A stretch of DNA of 64,000 nt, taken from positions 55,597,946-55,661,945 of the forward strand of contig OX457024.1 in assembly GCA_949752745.1 (NCBI GenBank), given 5' to 3'. The translations under genes and the position numbers were made by a program. The notes under the pieces were generated by a model. The model made no database searches, was not told the DNA's origin, and worked only from the letters and a program-made list of their open reading frames with translations. Positions 20,321 to 32,700 of the stretch are shown in pieces. This stretch comes from Protula sp. h YS-2021 (Eukaryota > Annelida > Polychaeta > Sabellida > Serpulidae). The stretch's first letter is position 1, and every line of letters begins with the position of its first letter.

Positions 20321-20399
20321 ATGAAAGTGGCACTGGCGTTGGCGTTTGGGGATTATGGGTGTTATGACTTTAACTTGAAATTAAAGTTCTAATGATAGA

Positions 20400-20510
20400 C
20401 TTCACGTTGTGTTTTCTTGGTTCACGTTTGTTCACTTTAACAGTGACATCTCAAACCCAGACTGAAATCATCGGGTTTGAGAACCACTATTTATACCCGT
20501 AATCGTCACA
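20400..20510 (-). promoter_or_regulatory. possible LTR-type promoter of the minus-strand retroelement
   Basis: GGGTATAAATAGTGG on minus (TATA at 20496-20488) lies about 450 bp upstream of the gag remnant in its reading direction. A second LTR was not found, so this is only a candidate. Confidence 0.3.
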
Positions 20511-22610
20511 TGATGATGAAGTTATCAACCTTGTCTTCCCACACCAACGTGGAGAAAAACAAGCTGTAAACTCATAAAGTTATAAAGTTTGAGGTGAACA
20601 TGTTATTAAAACAGGTTATTCGATGGTGGATTTTAAGTTATCGCTGTATTAAAATGCAGGTTCCAAAAACCTTTTCCCGTCTGCTTTATACTGTTCGACC
20701 TTCTGTCGAGGACAAATGTTGTTCGACTGAACTACTTTTCTTACATGTATATCAACAGGATATGTTTCTTCAATCGAAACCGCAACGGCCGCTCTTCAGT
20801 GAAGAAGCGCGTCTTTTCCATGTTCTCGTGCCTGCTAATCTTCAGACTAGTCGGCAAGGTGACACTAAGACGGTCCGGCGATGTTGTCGCATCGCTAGGA
20901 CTATTGACCGTTCATTATTCTTTCTATGTCTGTTTGGATTCAATTTTGCAACAGTTCAAAATCCCTCGTCTGCATGTTTTTAAGACCTAGCTCGGTCCCC
21001 TCATTTTAACCATAGCCAGATGGATGATTGCTCTGCTTTGCATTCGTATGCTTGCTTTATGGCTTTGCATACTTTCCAAGTATTTGTAAATCACAGTGAA
21101 AAAAACACAGACCCGCATACAAATTTCCTCTTCTGTTGGTTGGTATCACACTTTCCCCTGAGTTTGTTACAGTGTTTCGTATGGTTTTCATCTTTCAATA
21201 TTGCTTCAGCTCGTTCTTAATATACGATATTCTGTTCCACGACGAGAACCTGATTATTCTTAACTGGCTATACACTAATATCTAGCCGCAATTATAAAAG
21301 AAACGTAAAAATTATGAAAACAAATATGGTAAATACCAAAAACAATTTTAGCTGATTAAATCCGTCAAATAATATTGTTATTAACGTTTCGCTCTCCAAC
21401 ACAAAGAAAACTTATGTTTGAAATTATATCTCAAATTCAGCTTAAAGAAATATTCAGCTTTAATAAATATATATTTGATGAAACATTTGATACGAATAAG
21501 ACCTTTCCTAATTCTTTATTCCCATTTTCAATGAAACCTTAATTAAATGCCATGGTTTTATATGCATTTGTCACAGAATATAGCTCATGTCGTTGATAAA
21601 TCGAGTGTGAATCCCCATGTGGATTGTTCTTTGACTGCGAGCTTTTGTTGAATTTGCTGTAGTTTCCATCTCCGAATTTTGGTCGATTGATGCATGAAAT
21701 GATTCCAATAACACAGGCTTTCAGTTTACAGTGAAAGGTTATACGTCAAGACTCAAACCATGTTTTTTTCTGTTTTACCATCATTTGGTGAAAAGAGACG
21801 CTTTTGGATATGACATTGGTCTGAAATGCCTAAAAATTACCCTAAACATTAGCATGGTGTATCTTGCCAGTTGCAGGTCGTACAACTTGTCCGGACCGGT
21901 AGTGTTTACATGATATACAAAGACATAAGGTCCCATAAGGTCGAGTTAAAACTAGTTAATGAGACATAAACCATGGAAGGTATGAACCAAATAAAACTAA
22001 ATGGATAAATGCATGATTGTCTTTTGGAAATTCTGAAGAAAGAAAAACTAAAATTCTGAAAACCGATACAACATTATTGGAAGATGAAATTTCCATACCT
22101 GAAGTAAACAAAGATTTTAATGAATATATTACAGATGGAGCAAAATGCATTAGTGATCGATAGATGTACCTGCTTAACACACGACAACCAGAAACCGAGG
22201 AAATAACTATATTTCTGCAAATCATTCGTTCGACAACAAACAGACAGAGCAGTTGAGATATGTGAAGTAGTTTTACTCAATTTTACAATCTCATAACAAT
22301 AGAGATTGCTGGAACAGATAAAGCCTTAATCTGTGTATAAATTCAATTGAAAGATATCATATCCTCACATCCTTATAAAATGTTAGGGGTAATGTTAGGC
22401 TTCAGAGAATTTTTGTACTGATTCCACATTAAAACAAGCGTCGGGAAAAAGGATGCGCCTTTTGGAGGGTCTTCTATAATTTTGGTTATGTTCGCAGTCC
22501 AAAATTCTCCAGATGTGTTTGCACGAAAACTAAGACTATTTCAATTATTTTACAATAAAAAACAATGACATGCAATAATTATTACTTATCACAACATCAT
22601 ATCACCATAT
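20511..22610. other. no gene seen
   Basis: AT-rich intergenic sequence. Frames up to ~129 codons (20594-20983) show no domain and are probably chance. Confidence 0.5.
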
Positions 22611-22618
22611 GTGATAGC

Positions 22619-22681
22619 TATGTTTCTAGGACCAACTGTGATTGTATGCAATACGACCACAGTTGTTCATAGAAACATGAA
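22619..22681. repeat. hairpin, ~20-bp arms
   Basis: ATGTTTCTAGGACCAACTGTG near 22619 pairs imperfectly with CACAGTTGTTCATAGAAACAT near 22658, around a ~15-nt loop. Function unknown; possibly a MITE core. Confidence 0.6.
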
Positions 22682-22978
22682 CATAACATACTTTTTTCCA
22701 ATTTTATGTTATTTATTTTTTGTGTGATTTATATATGTAAAATAGATTGCAGTCATACTAAATTAGAAGAAGAAAAATTAGCCTTATTCATCACATTAAT
22801 ACTCTCTTCATAAATTCCAAATATATACATACATGAAAACTAAAACCAATTAAATTGTAATGTACAAAAAGAAAAATTTGATATACAAAACTGATTTTTT
22901 TCTTTTGATTTCATATCATTGGATATAACATTATTTTTCATTTAACGACTGTAACCGTATACAACTGAAGTATTCATT

Positions 22979-23306
22979 TCTTAATACTCATTTTCATGAG
23001 TAAAATATCTTGTAGGCGTAGAAACCATCACTATGGGTTTTCCAATGTGTTAAAATTGGTTATTGAGATACATAATAAAAAATTTGCGAAATAAATCGCA
23101 AGAGGTAACCCTAACAAGTGCTCTGTTACTATGTTTACAATGACTTGTCGATCAGGATCGATGCAGTTCCTGTCATGTGATCGAACCACCCCCAACTTAT
23201 CGTACCACACGATCCCAATTGATGGGGAGGTGGACAGATATAATTCGAGTGATGGCTTCTACGTCTACCAGATATTTTACTCATAAAAATGAGTATTAAG
23301 AAATTA
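22979..23306. mobile_element. MITE with ~35-bp terminal inverted repeats
   Basis: The left end CTTAATACTCATTTTCATGA followed by GTAAAATATCTTGTAG is mirrored at the right end by CTACCAGATATTTTACTCAT and AAAAATGAGTATTAAG. Internal sequence CCATCACTATGGGTTTTCCA also occurs near 27566 and 35395, so the interior belongs to a dispersed family. No transposase. Confidence 0.75.
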
Positions 23307-24805
23307 AACACTTCAGCTTTAATTCCGAAAACTATGGAGCCCCGAAGACCATGGAGCCATCACTATTGGGAACTGGAGGTGGGAATTGACTACCGAATGC
23401 AAACGAACTGGTTGACACGCCCTCTGCAAGACATTGTGTCGGAAAGGCAGAAATAAAAGAAACTAAACAATTTATCTTTTAATTCAGCTGAGTCTCGCCG
23501 CGTGCTGCCCGTTCCATAACAAATAACCACATTTAGTGGGGTTTCACTAAAGTACCCATTATTAACACTATAAGGCTCGACACACATATAGACAGTCTAA
23601 TATGAGCAAATGCCCCCCCCCTCTCTTCGACAAGAGAGGTACACACAAGTAAATAGCTCCATATGTCGACCCATCCCATTTGCGTGCTGCACCATGTGCA
23701 AAACCACACCGTCTAAAAACCCGACCATGGTATAAGACGCCACTGCGTCAGGTCGCCACAAGATCAGTCACGTTACAACGTTACAAACTGTCGCTATAGC
23801 TCCGAACAGTACCTCCACTACAGAGTCTAATTAGCGGCCTTCTTCTTCTAAACCTTCTTTCCACCAGACTGCTAGGAAGTCCTGCAAGAAGGAGGACTAT
23901 TATAAATCACTGATTCAGTAGCAACAAACGGGCAAAGAATATGCAAATCATTCAATGCATCACTTGTATATTCTTCCAAATAGTGCTTTAATATACCTGT
24001 TAGACGAAGCCCAACAGCCAAAACGTAATAGCTCACACATTGACATAACATTAATATTACGCAAGGAGGACGCTACATGTCTAACCGGGTGCGTTTTAAA
24101 TGACTTTTCGCTTTTGAATCGCTTTTGAATTACATCTTCAGGTTCTTTAATTATATCATCATATGCCAACAATATGCTGTCGGATGCCTTGAAGCAAAAC
24201 AAACCCAGTCACAGGCGAACACTATTAAAAAATTTATGGCCTCGTACCAGTCTGTCTATGCTGTTAAGCTATTAAAAAGTTTTACTAGGATGACCGGAGA
24301 CTTAAATCAATGATAGATACACATATGACTGAAATTTTTCTGAGCTGGTTATTTTAAAATTATAGGAAAATATGGGCGATAATGGATAAATAACAAGCTT
24401 TGTTATGGTACAATTTGTTGTGTTTTAGGGAAGAATTATAACGCAATAAAATGCCATTTACTGAACAAAGATTTGAGTAAAAAGCTTTGATACAAAAGAC
24501 ATTGTTCCATAACCTCGAATCGCAGAAAGGGTTTCGTTTAATAGAGTTTCGCGACATAGGTTTCTCTGGTAAATTTGCAATGGTAAAACTGGGCTTACAA
24601 GTAGATATATCTCTCTCTATCTGCATATATGTATATATCACATACACTATCTTTCTCTGTCTATGGGTGCTGATGGGTTGAGGAGGGCGTAGAGATCGAT
24701 ACTCGTGGTGCATAATAAACTAGAAAATTAACAAAGATGCAACATTCATAGAAAAAAAGCCACATACGTAGATACAAGTACAAAGTTTTATGTTATTCTA
24801 GACTT
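23307..24805. other. no gene seen
   Basis: Unique-looking AT-rich sequence with short frames only. A short stretch near 23330-23370 resembles the MITE interior (GCCATCACTATTGGG). Confidence 0.5.
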
Positions 24806-24905
24806 ATCACTTGCTATTGTTTATTCGACTCCCACAGAGTGCTGGCATAACGATTTCTTGTGCTACGAACAAGCACTCTCCGGTGGGAGCACAGCGATTT
24901 AGGTG
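24806..24905 (+). ncRNA. tRNA-like SINE-type fragment, plus orientation
   Basis: Contains TTCGACTCCCA (B-box-like), then GCATAACGATTTCTTGTGC and CACTCTCCGGTGG. The same blocks occur inverted at 25320-25431, where the B box is better preserved. Confidence 0.4.
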
Positions 24906-25028
24906 TGGCTGTATGTATCAGGTACGAATGCCATTCGATATGTTAATGCTTGAGATATTAAAGCAGTGCCACTGGACGCTGATCGAAACAAACCGGCATT
25001 CGAAATTTTATAGCTATTCCATTTATAG

Positions 25029-25092
<64 letters not shown>

Positions 25093-25120
25093 CGGGCAGC
25101 TGATGGGAAAGGCTGGAGGC

Positions 25121-25191
<71 letters not shown>
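25029..25191. repeat. two (TA)n microsatellites around a 33-bp unique core
   Basis: TA dinucleotide tracts at about 25030-25090 and 25122-25191, separated by TGCGGGCAGCTGATGGG and flanking bases. Apparent frames here are artefacts of the repeat. Confidence 0.95.
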
Positions 25192-25192
<1 letters not shown>

Positions 25193-25319
25193 AACATCTA
25201 ACACAGTGTCAGCATGCACCTTCGGTTGAAAATAATTACATCATGTGGGGATTATTCAGGTGGAGTATGGGTCTTAACCAGTTTCACTTCTTAGTTGTTC
25301 TAGTTTAATACTCATCTTG

Positions 25320-25431
25320 CTATGCTACCACCGGAGAGTGTCAGTTTATTGCACAAGAAATCGTTATGCAAACACTCCATGGGAGTCGAACCCACAATAG
25401 CAAACAGCGATAAGCAATGGCGAGTAACCAA
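25320..25431 (-). ncRNA. tRNA-like SINE-type fragment, minus orientation
   Basis: On minus: GTGGGTTCGACTCCCATGGA (near-perfect Pol III B box), then GCATAACGATTTCTTGTGC and CACTCTCCGGTGG. It forms an inverted pair with 24806-24905 around the (TA)n core. Confidence 0.45.
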
Positions 25432-25919
25432 ACGTTATTCCCGTTATCATCGCTGAGAGATTAAAAATTCTTCATTCCATCCCATTGTTTCCCGCGAGAA
25501 GTCACAGCACGAAATTATGAAGAGAGTAAAATAACGTATGCATAATGTTATTATAAGATACTCACAGTCAAAAGTTAAAAGCCTCTTTTATCGCCCACAT
25601 TTTACAAACAGTTCTAATAAAACACTTAATGTCACTAATTATTTTGTGTATATATATACATCTGACAATTTATTATAACGTTTTGCAAAAAAGAAATGCG
25701 TGTAACTTCATCAACATGTGATATTTTCTTTCATATCTTAAATAGACTTCCGTTCCATTTATTGGTTTGTTTTGCTTCAGTACTGTGGAGAATTGTCAAA
25801 CCAACGCATGCGCACTCGAAACTGTGAGGTGGTTTATTTTCGGTGACTCACAGTTTGTTTACATATGTGTTATATGCTTTCAGTTTCAGTTCAGCGGCAC
25901 ATTCTTTTTTTTTTTTTTT
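25432..25919. other. no gene seen
   Basis: AT-rich; a poly-T run lies at about 25905-25922, just before the Gypsy gag fragment. No LTR boundary could be identified. Confidence 0.5.
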
Positions 25920-25929
25920 TTTGGACAAT

Positions 25930-27490
25930 GTATTTCTTGAAAAAGAACTTTGCCAGTCTTATAGATAGTGGTGGAAATCGATGCTTCAGGTCTGGAAGAG
26001 ATAACCAAAGCGCCGACAATTGCCGTTTTAAGGATTCGCCAGGTCATATTAAGCGTAGATGCAAGGCTAAGAAGAAGTCAAAGCAGCATCAAATGACGCC
26101 AAATCGGATCATTTTAACTCTGGATGCAAAATAAAGAACAAAATTTTCAACGTTGATAAACAGAAAGACTACGATGTCCTCACAGAAGTTGTGTGTTATA
26201 TACACAACACCAGAGAGTGGCAAGATGTGACGCCATTACTATCAGTCCTAACATGAATAACAAACCAATCAGAATAGAGCGCTATACTGGATGCACTCTC
26301 GATAATAACGAAACGGGATTAACAACGCCATTTTGGGAAACAACGGCTGAGGATGACAAATGTTATGTTTAAGATCTACAAAGGGCAGCATGTTCAACCG
26401 GAAGGTTATGTCATTGTCGCTGTGGAATACGATGGTCAGAAGTGCCGTTTCTTTGTTCTTCATGGCGGAGTTAGGGATTGGCTTAATCATATGAAACTCT
26501 ACTGGAAAGAAATAACGTCAATCAGGCGGACTGATGGGCGAACAAGGCTGGACAAGATCTTACAGAAGAATTCGTAGTTTTCAGCAGCGACGTCAGTGAG
26601 CTGAAAAGTAAAGCTGCATTTGAAAGAGGAAGCCGCCTAGAAATTGTGCAATCCCCGAGAAGTGCCTTTTGCCATGAAAGAAAAAGTCAACAAGGAATTA
26701 AAAAATATGGTTAAGAAGGGGATCTTATTGTAATGTTATTGATAGTGTTACAACTATCCACCCCTGGGTATTGTTTACTGAAAATGTTCTATCTGGTCAT
26801 GTGACCATGTGACGTAATAACCAGAATGGCTCAGATGTAAATAAAGGTTTCAACATAAATCTAGTCGCATCATTCAATAACACAACACTTATCGTCTGTC
26901 GATTGAAGCGATTGGCCTGCTCCCAAAACTACAATTCCAAAGAAAGATGGGTCTTTAAGAATTTGCGGCGACTTAAAGGTAACGGTGAACGCACAACTCA
27001 ACATTGACCCTTACCCACTACCTACCATTGAAAAAATATTTGCAATCCTGGCTGGTGGAGAGAGCTTTTCAAAGATTGACCTCAAAACTGTAGAAACCCA
27101 CGCAAACGTCCAGAGAAATGCATCAGATTTAAGAAACTTGGTGGCTCTAGTCGACTATTATCGTTTTTGCCAAATCATTCCACAGTTCTACATCCTCTGC
27201 ACTAGTTGCTTCATAAGGATAAGAATTGGCAGTGGTCAAATTCCTACGAAACAGGTTTAAAGACAACAAAGGAATTAATCAGTTCAGATTTAATTTCGGC
27301 ATAATGTCATCCGAATCTACCTGTAAAACTATATTTTGATGCATCTTCCAAACGTATTTCCAGCGGTATTTCCCATATAGCAAACGACCAGTGAACGACC
27401 AATTAGTTTCACCTCAAGAACTATGTCAATTCTGGCTCGCAACCGATTGCAAAGTTCTTGTTTCCATCTTCAACCAGAAATAGCTAGAAC
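25930..27490 (+). pseudogene. second Gypsy fragment (gag knuckles to RNase H), split by a solo LTR
   Basis: Readable pieces in order: zinc-knuckle remains (CFRSGRDNQSADNCRFKD, GHIKRRCKAKK) near 25981-26075; the protease/RT linker (VRDWLNHMKLYWKEI) near 26470-26520; the RT start (VPFAMKEKVNKEL, MVKKGILL) near 26660-26730; then, after the inserted LTR, RICGDLKVTVN near 26960-26995 and FSKIDLKT. Pieces of connection and RNase H (LYFDASSKRISSGISH) lie near 27330-27380. Same family as 15.0-17.6 kb. Heavily deleted. Confidence 0.8.
26729..26887. mobile_element. 159-bp solo LTR with 5-bp target duplication
   Basis: Starts TGTAATGTTATTG, ends AATAACACAACA, and is flanked by CTTAT on both sides (26724-26728 and 26888-26892). 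It contains an AATAAA near 26843. It interrupts the RT frame between the codons for GILL and the following block. TG...CA ends and a 5-bp duplication indicate a solo LTR. The short length would fit a Copia/GalEa-like or TRIM element, but the family is not determined. Confidence 0.85.
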
Positions 27491-27519
27491 CACAATTACC
27501 ACTTCAATGAAGCAACTAC

Positions 27520-28400
27520 ACTGTACACAACATTTTTAGTTTCGAAAATATTGCCTTGTACGAAGCCATCACTATGGGTTTTCCAAATTGTTAAACATTT
27601 ATTATCGCGATCCATTATAAAAATTTTGCTGGATATTACCTCAAATGTAAATCTTCTGTGTTTACAATAAGTAGTCAACCAGCCGACCAATCAGTGTTGG
27701 TGCAGTGCCAGTCATATGATCGAACAATATCGACGGATCAAATTCAAGGTTAACTGCATACTTTTGGATATTTTTTATTTTAAGTAGTATCTGCAGGCAT
27801 ACTGCAAGTTTCATCTTGTTTTGCTTACGGACTGCGGTTTACTGACATTGCTGAAACCTATACGTGGTAGTTCTGGGTTTTGTCAGACATTTTTTCTTTC
27901 CATAAATGCTTCCTTTAGTGTGGCTTACAGGTTATTTATAGTGAGATTAATTGAATGGTTTCCTACAAAATTCTATCTCGAAGGCTTTCCTCATCGTCAG
28001 CACGTAGTTTGCGTTGAGTCGGCTCTGCAAACAGGAGAGTTTAAACTTTTCCAGTCTCTTAGATCCCTTCTGCCAGCTACAGGGCATTGTAGGATAGTTG
28101 GGCGCACAGCTGAATCCATGGTGATGAACTCGCGTCCGCCATTGGTCGATACTACAACATCATTGCCTTGCGCAAATTGCAACACTGTCTCTTTCTGTGT
28201 CATTCTTGCAAGCGTGGGCGTGTTGCGACAATTTACACAGTGCCGAGTAATGGCGTGGCCTGCTAGCGCCTCTATTGAGCAGTCAACGTAGCTGTCACAG
28301 CGACCGCGTGTCTGTAGCGGGTACGCCATTTCGACACTCTATCAGGTCGTTGCATCACCGACATTGCGAATGCGTCGTCCCTGTTTCGCGCTACGAGATT
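27520..28400. repeat. dispersed ~850-bp repeat, copy 1
   Basis: Shares order and sequence with 35350-36100: CCATCACTATGGGTTTTCCA, TTATCGCGATC, GATATTAC, then GGTAGTTCTGGGTTTTGT..., then GAGTCGGCTCTG and CAACAGGACATTGTAGG-like blocks. The first ~200 bp also match the MITE interior at 22979-23306. No credible protein. Confidence 0.7.
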
Positions 28401-29780
28401 TCCCTCAGCTTTGCCACAGATATACAAGTTCGGTAGGGGGTCGTGTATCAGATTTCACGTGAAATACTTAAAATTTTTGTTGTGTTATCGACACATGTCA
28501 CGACTGCCAATTGTTATTGCGACATCAGCTGCCGCATTGTCACTATATCGACTCGGTTATATCAAGATCACGTGGTTGGGATCACGTCACGACCTGTGAC
28601 GGTTGACAGATTGATCGTGTAACGGTGGCCTCTATCACACAGTGAGTGACCCATGCGCCTGATCATAACTTCACGACCTGTGATTGTGACGTGTTGTGTC
28701 TATGTTTTTGTTTTCAATATTTTTATGCAATTTAATTATTAAGTCGTACTGTCTTTTATTTTAGTAGCTTTTTATGATAACAACAGTTGTTAATATATAC
28801 TTATGTGGCTTTTGTTCTGTTGTAGATCCACAGACTCTTATGATTAAATCAAGCGTGACATCACGAGGCAAAAGGTTTCTCTGAGCCGCTGGGACATATA
28901 GCCTTACACTTTGGACAACCGTTGAGACCAATACGTGCAAGAACAAGGATAGGATTCATTGAGTTGACTTTCCTTTTAGAGATGTTATTAAATTTATAAC
29001 GGACTATTTTTTCGACTTCGCTTGAGACATCAAAGCCGCAAATGATGCGGCGTCATCTCGTTTCTCGATGCCCAGTCGCAACCTCCGCCGAGGAAAGATT
29101 TTATGGGTCTACGGCACGGTACCTCAACTAAATTTCTGGTTTTTCTCTGCAAAATGGGACCGTGGTTGCCAAATGTCAACCCGAGTACCTTTGGAGCAGA
29201 GGGACTGTACATTCATGGAAGAGGTTACGCGCAAGAGCTAGTGTTTATTTTCATTTCAAGATGCGGCCTTCCAGACCATGCGAAAGATTGTCGAGCACGA
29301 TGCAAATTCACTGCTTGATGATGACTTTTTCGATCCCGTGGTGGCAACATCATCCGATCTACTTAAGCTGAATGCTTATCTGTTAGCTTCTTTGGTGGTT
29401 CTGCTGCTTGATCAAGGGCTGCAACATCCAAATATCAGTACAGAAGACACCCGTAAACTTGGATTTGCACCAATAGACTGCCAGTCGGCTTTTTCTACAC
29501 GACCGGTTGAAGAAAATCAAGACAGACAATCCTCAAAAAGCACTTATGCGTAGAGCTTTGATCCCGCAGCACAGCAGTCCAAGGCAACGAGAGTCTTCTA
29601 TTCTGTCCAGTCCAGCGACCAAGAAGCGACATCTACTCCACAGGCAAAGAAGACACTAGAAACCTGACTGTTAAAAATTTCGGACGAGACTAAGATCCGG
29701 GTATTAATATATTAGGTAACATAGTTGAAAAACATTTACTGTATTTAACCAGAAAACATCATTCAGAGATTTTAAGACTT
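28401..29780. other. no recognised gene
   Basis: 28490-28690 is rich in TCACGACCTGTGA-like short palindromes, also seen at 36240-36680. A frame at 29278-29553 (91 codons) and its neighbours show no domain I recognise. It could be a gag-like remnant belonging to the DIRS or Penelope pieces downstream. Confidence 0.4.
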
Positions 29781-29789
29781 TAACTAAGC

Positions 29790-30249
29790 ATATCGTAGAC
29801 CGAAAAACCTAAAAGACTTGCTTGTCAGGGCAGCCCTCCCGAAAGAGAGAGCTGCTGAAACCAGAAAGAAGAATGTATGTATTAATACGAAGTGCAGATA
29901 CTGTCGCAAGATAGACAGATCTAGAAAACTAGAGTGTACAGCTTCAGGGAGTACATATACAGCTAAAAAGAACGTCTGTTGCCAAAGTAGCAACCTAATT
30001 TATGTCATCACGTGTTATACATGTGGTTTGCAATACGTAGGCCAAACAGGCAGACGTATGATGGATAGATTCCAAGGACATTTCGGGTGTATCAGCAGAA
30101 ATGACTTATCCACTTTACTTGTAGATCAACTTAATAGGTGGGACCATAAGGGGATTGATGATATAGAAATTCATGCAGTAGACTTTATTAGTCTGAACCC
30201 CTCTAAAGACGCTACCAAGGGTCTTAGAATGAAAATAGAATTGAACTAG
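29790..30249 (+). pseudogene. Penelope-like GIY-YIG endonuclease domain fragment
   Basis: The frame from about 29800 reads LLVRAALPKERAAE, then a Cys cluster (CRYCRKI), then the GIY-YIG core NLIYVITCYTCGLQYVGQTG (30000-30050), with RRMMDRFQGH downstream supplying the conserved Arg region. This arrangement is typical of the C-terminal endonuclease of Penelope-like elements. No matching RT lies upstream, so it is a 3' fragment. Other retroelements also carry GIY-YIG domains. Confidence 0.7.
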
Positions 30250-30559
30250 ATTCAACGCTTGAGGACCGTTCAGCTACATAGATGGATAGCCGTTTTCCCT
30301 ATCAGCGTGGGTATTAAAATGCTAAGCCTCGTCAATCATAGAAACCTGACTGTTCCTTTGAAGCAGAAGCAGCAACCAATTAAATAATCAATCTTACCCA
30401 GATACTTTAAGTTCCTTTCTCCATTTTTCAAATCAGGAGCAGATGTGGCCATAGAGGGAAGGAAATAATATTGACAAGCTTGGCAATCACTCGGAGCTCC
30501 GAAACAAGTAGTCAATTTGTTTCGTTTAGGATACCTACTACCGTTTGCAAGGTACCTCC

Positions 30560-31125
30560 AACCGTCGGGTCACCAAATCCTTTCCCTACTGGCCAAGCTT
30601 CAAGATCCTTCTTTTGAAACGTCGTACGAGCACCAGCCAGACAAGCACCTGGTGTGAGATATGATGATTTAGAAACTGTCAGACAAAAAATCCATAGAAA
30701 AGATGCCTGTAGGCACTCAAGGATTTTTTAGTTGAGTTTTTCTTGCACCAAAAAAGTCGGGCAGCTAGTGCCTAGTCATAGCCTTGTCACAATTCAATCA
30801 CATCTCAAATAATTCAAGATGGATACTCCACATCTCATCAAAACTAAGCTAGGTCAAGGCATATAGGCTATCTCATTGGATCTTTCCGATGCGAAAATTT
30901 ACATTCCGATGCACAAAATCGTCCGCCGTTATCTATCTTTCAGGGTGGGTGGTGCAAGTTATTGGATTCTCGCCCTACAGTTCGGGTTATCGTCAGCACG
31001 TTTTGTGTTCATCTAGATTATAAAGGCAGTCAAAGGCTGCGGTCGAGAGGTTGGATTGCTCATTTTCTAATATCCCGACGATAAGGTATTGGTGAATGGG
31101 GACACTAACTCCCTCCTTTCTCAGT
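30560..31125 (+). pseudogene. DIRS/Ngaro-type reverse transcriptase fragment
   Basis: Near 30870-31010 the sequence reads SLDLSDAKIYIPMH, RYLSFRVGGASYW and LALQFGLSSARFVF, the RT pattern of DIRS-like elements (usual form DLxDAYxHIPI...FGLSTAP). Near 31070-31090 YPDDKVLV occupies the YxDD position. Several stops and a frame change are present. No tyrosine recombinase was found. Confidence 0.7.
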
Positions 31126-31314
31126 TGGTCAAGCAGTGCTGTGCTCCTAGTCTGATGGTCAATTTCAAGAAGTTAGAATCTCTTAGATTTTGTAAGGATC
31201 AGTGCCTTTGTCATTGAAAATCTTATTCAAAAGCTGCCAACTATGATCATTTAAGTCTTGTCCACTAACAAGGCTGTCTATAAGCCTATATTTCCTAAAT
31301 AAAAACAAAAGTGT

Positions 31315-31355
31315 TTCATTTTTTAATACTCATTTTATAAGTAAAATATTTTGTA
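31315..31355. repeat. single MITE end
   Basis: TTTTTTAATACTCATTTTAT followed by AAGTAAAATATTTTGTA matches the terminal repeat at 22979. It abuts a Gypsy segment, so it may be a solo end or a breakpoint. Confidence 0.6.
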
Positions 31356-32700
31356 TTTCTTTCTGGATATAATTACCAGATCGAATATAGAAAGACAAGT
31401 GATCTAGCGAATGCTGATGGTTTCCGTAGACTGGCACTTAAGAGAAGCAGTTCATCTGAAAGAGAAGTGCAATTTCGCTCCTGGATGATTTCCCATTATC
31501 CTTCAAACAGATTACCCAGGCTACGAGAAAGGATCCATTTCTGACACTTTTTTGTTACCAGGAATGGATGGTCTAACACGATCGACCCAATGCTATCATC
31601 CTACTATTCACACACCAGTTGTCAATCTCTCAAGAATGTATTCTGCTAAGAAATAGACTAGTCGTTCCCGAGAAACACTAAACTGCTTTTTTGAAGAACT
31701 CCATAGTGCCCAAACTGGTGTGATAAAAATAAAGACATTGGCAAGATCTTACATCTGGTAACCTAACATCGACAAACATAATGAAATTCAAATGAAAATG
31801 TGACCACATGTTTTGACATTATCAGATCACCGACGAAAGCTACAGTTCAGACCTTGGAAAAACACACACAATTTCGTACGTATGAAGTTTACATCATGTT
31901 CATTATCGTTAATACACATTAAATTAACGTGTCAATAGGACAAAAGTGTTGCAAGAACTCTGTGGTGCTTATGAAATATGCTATGTGATTTGTGTCCGGC
32001 AATGGTGTTACCTTCGAGACTACGCCTTCGAGATATTTTTTAAGTTACATATAATTTTTCACAAAACAACCAGCGTTTGTTAACCATCAACCGTCATCAA
32101 ATGGTTAACGCGTTGAAATTAAGTCTGAAAAATAAACACTGCTCATTGTACGTGAAATTAAACAAATTTCTGCTGAAGTATAGTTCTGCAAATATGCGAC
32201 GACCAATGAAATCCGTGCATTATTATTGGGACGTGAAATGAAATCTCGACTGGACCTGGCAAAATACAGTCTCAAAGATGTCGCCTACCGAAATATGAAC
32301 ACCAAAGATCAAATCACTTGAAACTCTTTCAGTGTTAGAGACGAAGTGCTCATTCGTGATTACCGATGGAAATACAAAAAAAGGATATTTGCTGTTATCA
32401 TCTGAAAAACAGGTACCCTTATGTATTAAGTCTCTGTGGGCAGTATTTTTTTAATCAAATCCGACATTCACAACACCTGGTTAAAGAAAGTGCCCGAGAT
32501 TTCCAATATATGATAATATATCAGAGCCAGTCACGGTGCCAAAATTGAGTACTGACCGAGCTACGATTTCAAGTAGTAAAGCGCCATCTGGAGGAAGTTT
32601 GAGTAAAATTAAAGCATTTAGCGACAAACTGATTGTCCCTCGCCGAAATATGTGAAAGTTCAAATTTCAGAAATGACCCCGGACATTTTAAACCCCATTT
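31356..32700 (+). pseudogene. third Gypsy fragment: RNase H tether and integrase
   Basis: 31363-31435 reads GYNYQIEYRKTSDLANADGF, the pre-integrase tether also seen at 17.48 kb. 31690-31780 carries the zinc-binding domain pattern ELHSAQTGVIKIKTLARSYI then PNID. 32215-32370 holds the C-terminal part (SRLDLAKYSLKDVAY, FSVRDEVLIRDYR). The catalytic core is missing or unreadable. Stops and frame changes throughout. Confidence 0.75.

Noticed and set aside
20594..20983. 129-codon plus-strand frame
   Set aside because: No domain, no upstream promoter, atypical composition; probably chance.
24811..25219. Long Ile-Tyr repeat reading frames on both strands (also at 56748-56951, 59838-60340 and 62964-63224)
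   Set aside because: They are translations of (TA)n microsatellites and have no independent support.
27821..28329. Overlapping 156- and 110-codon frames on opposite strands
   Set aside because: They lie in a dispersed repeat whose second copy (35350-36100) does not keep either frame.
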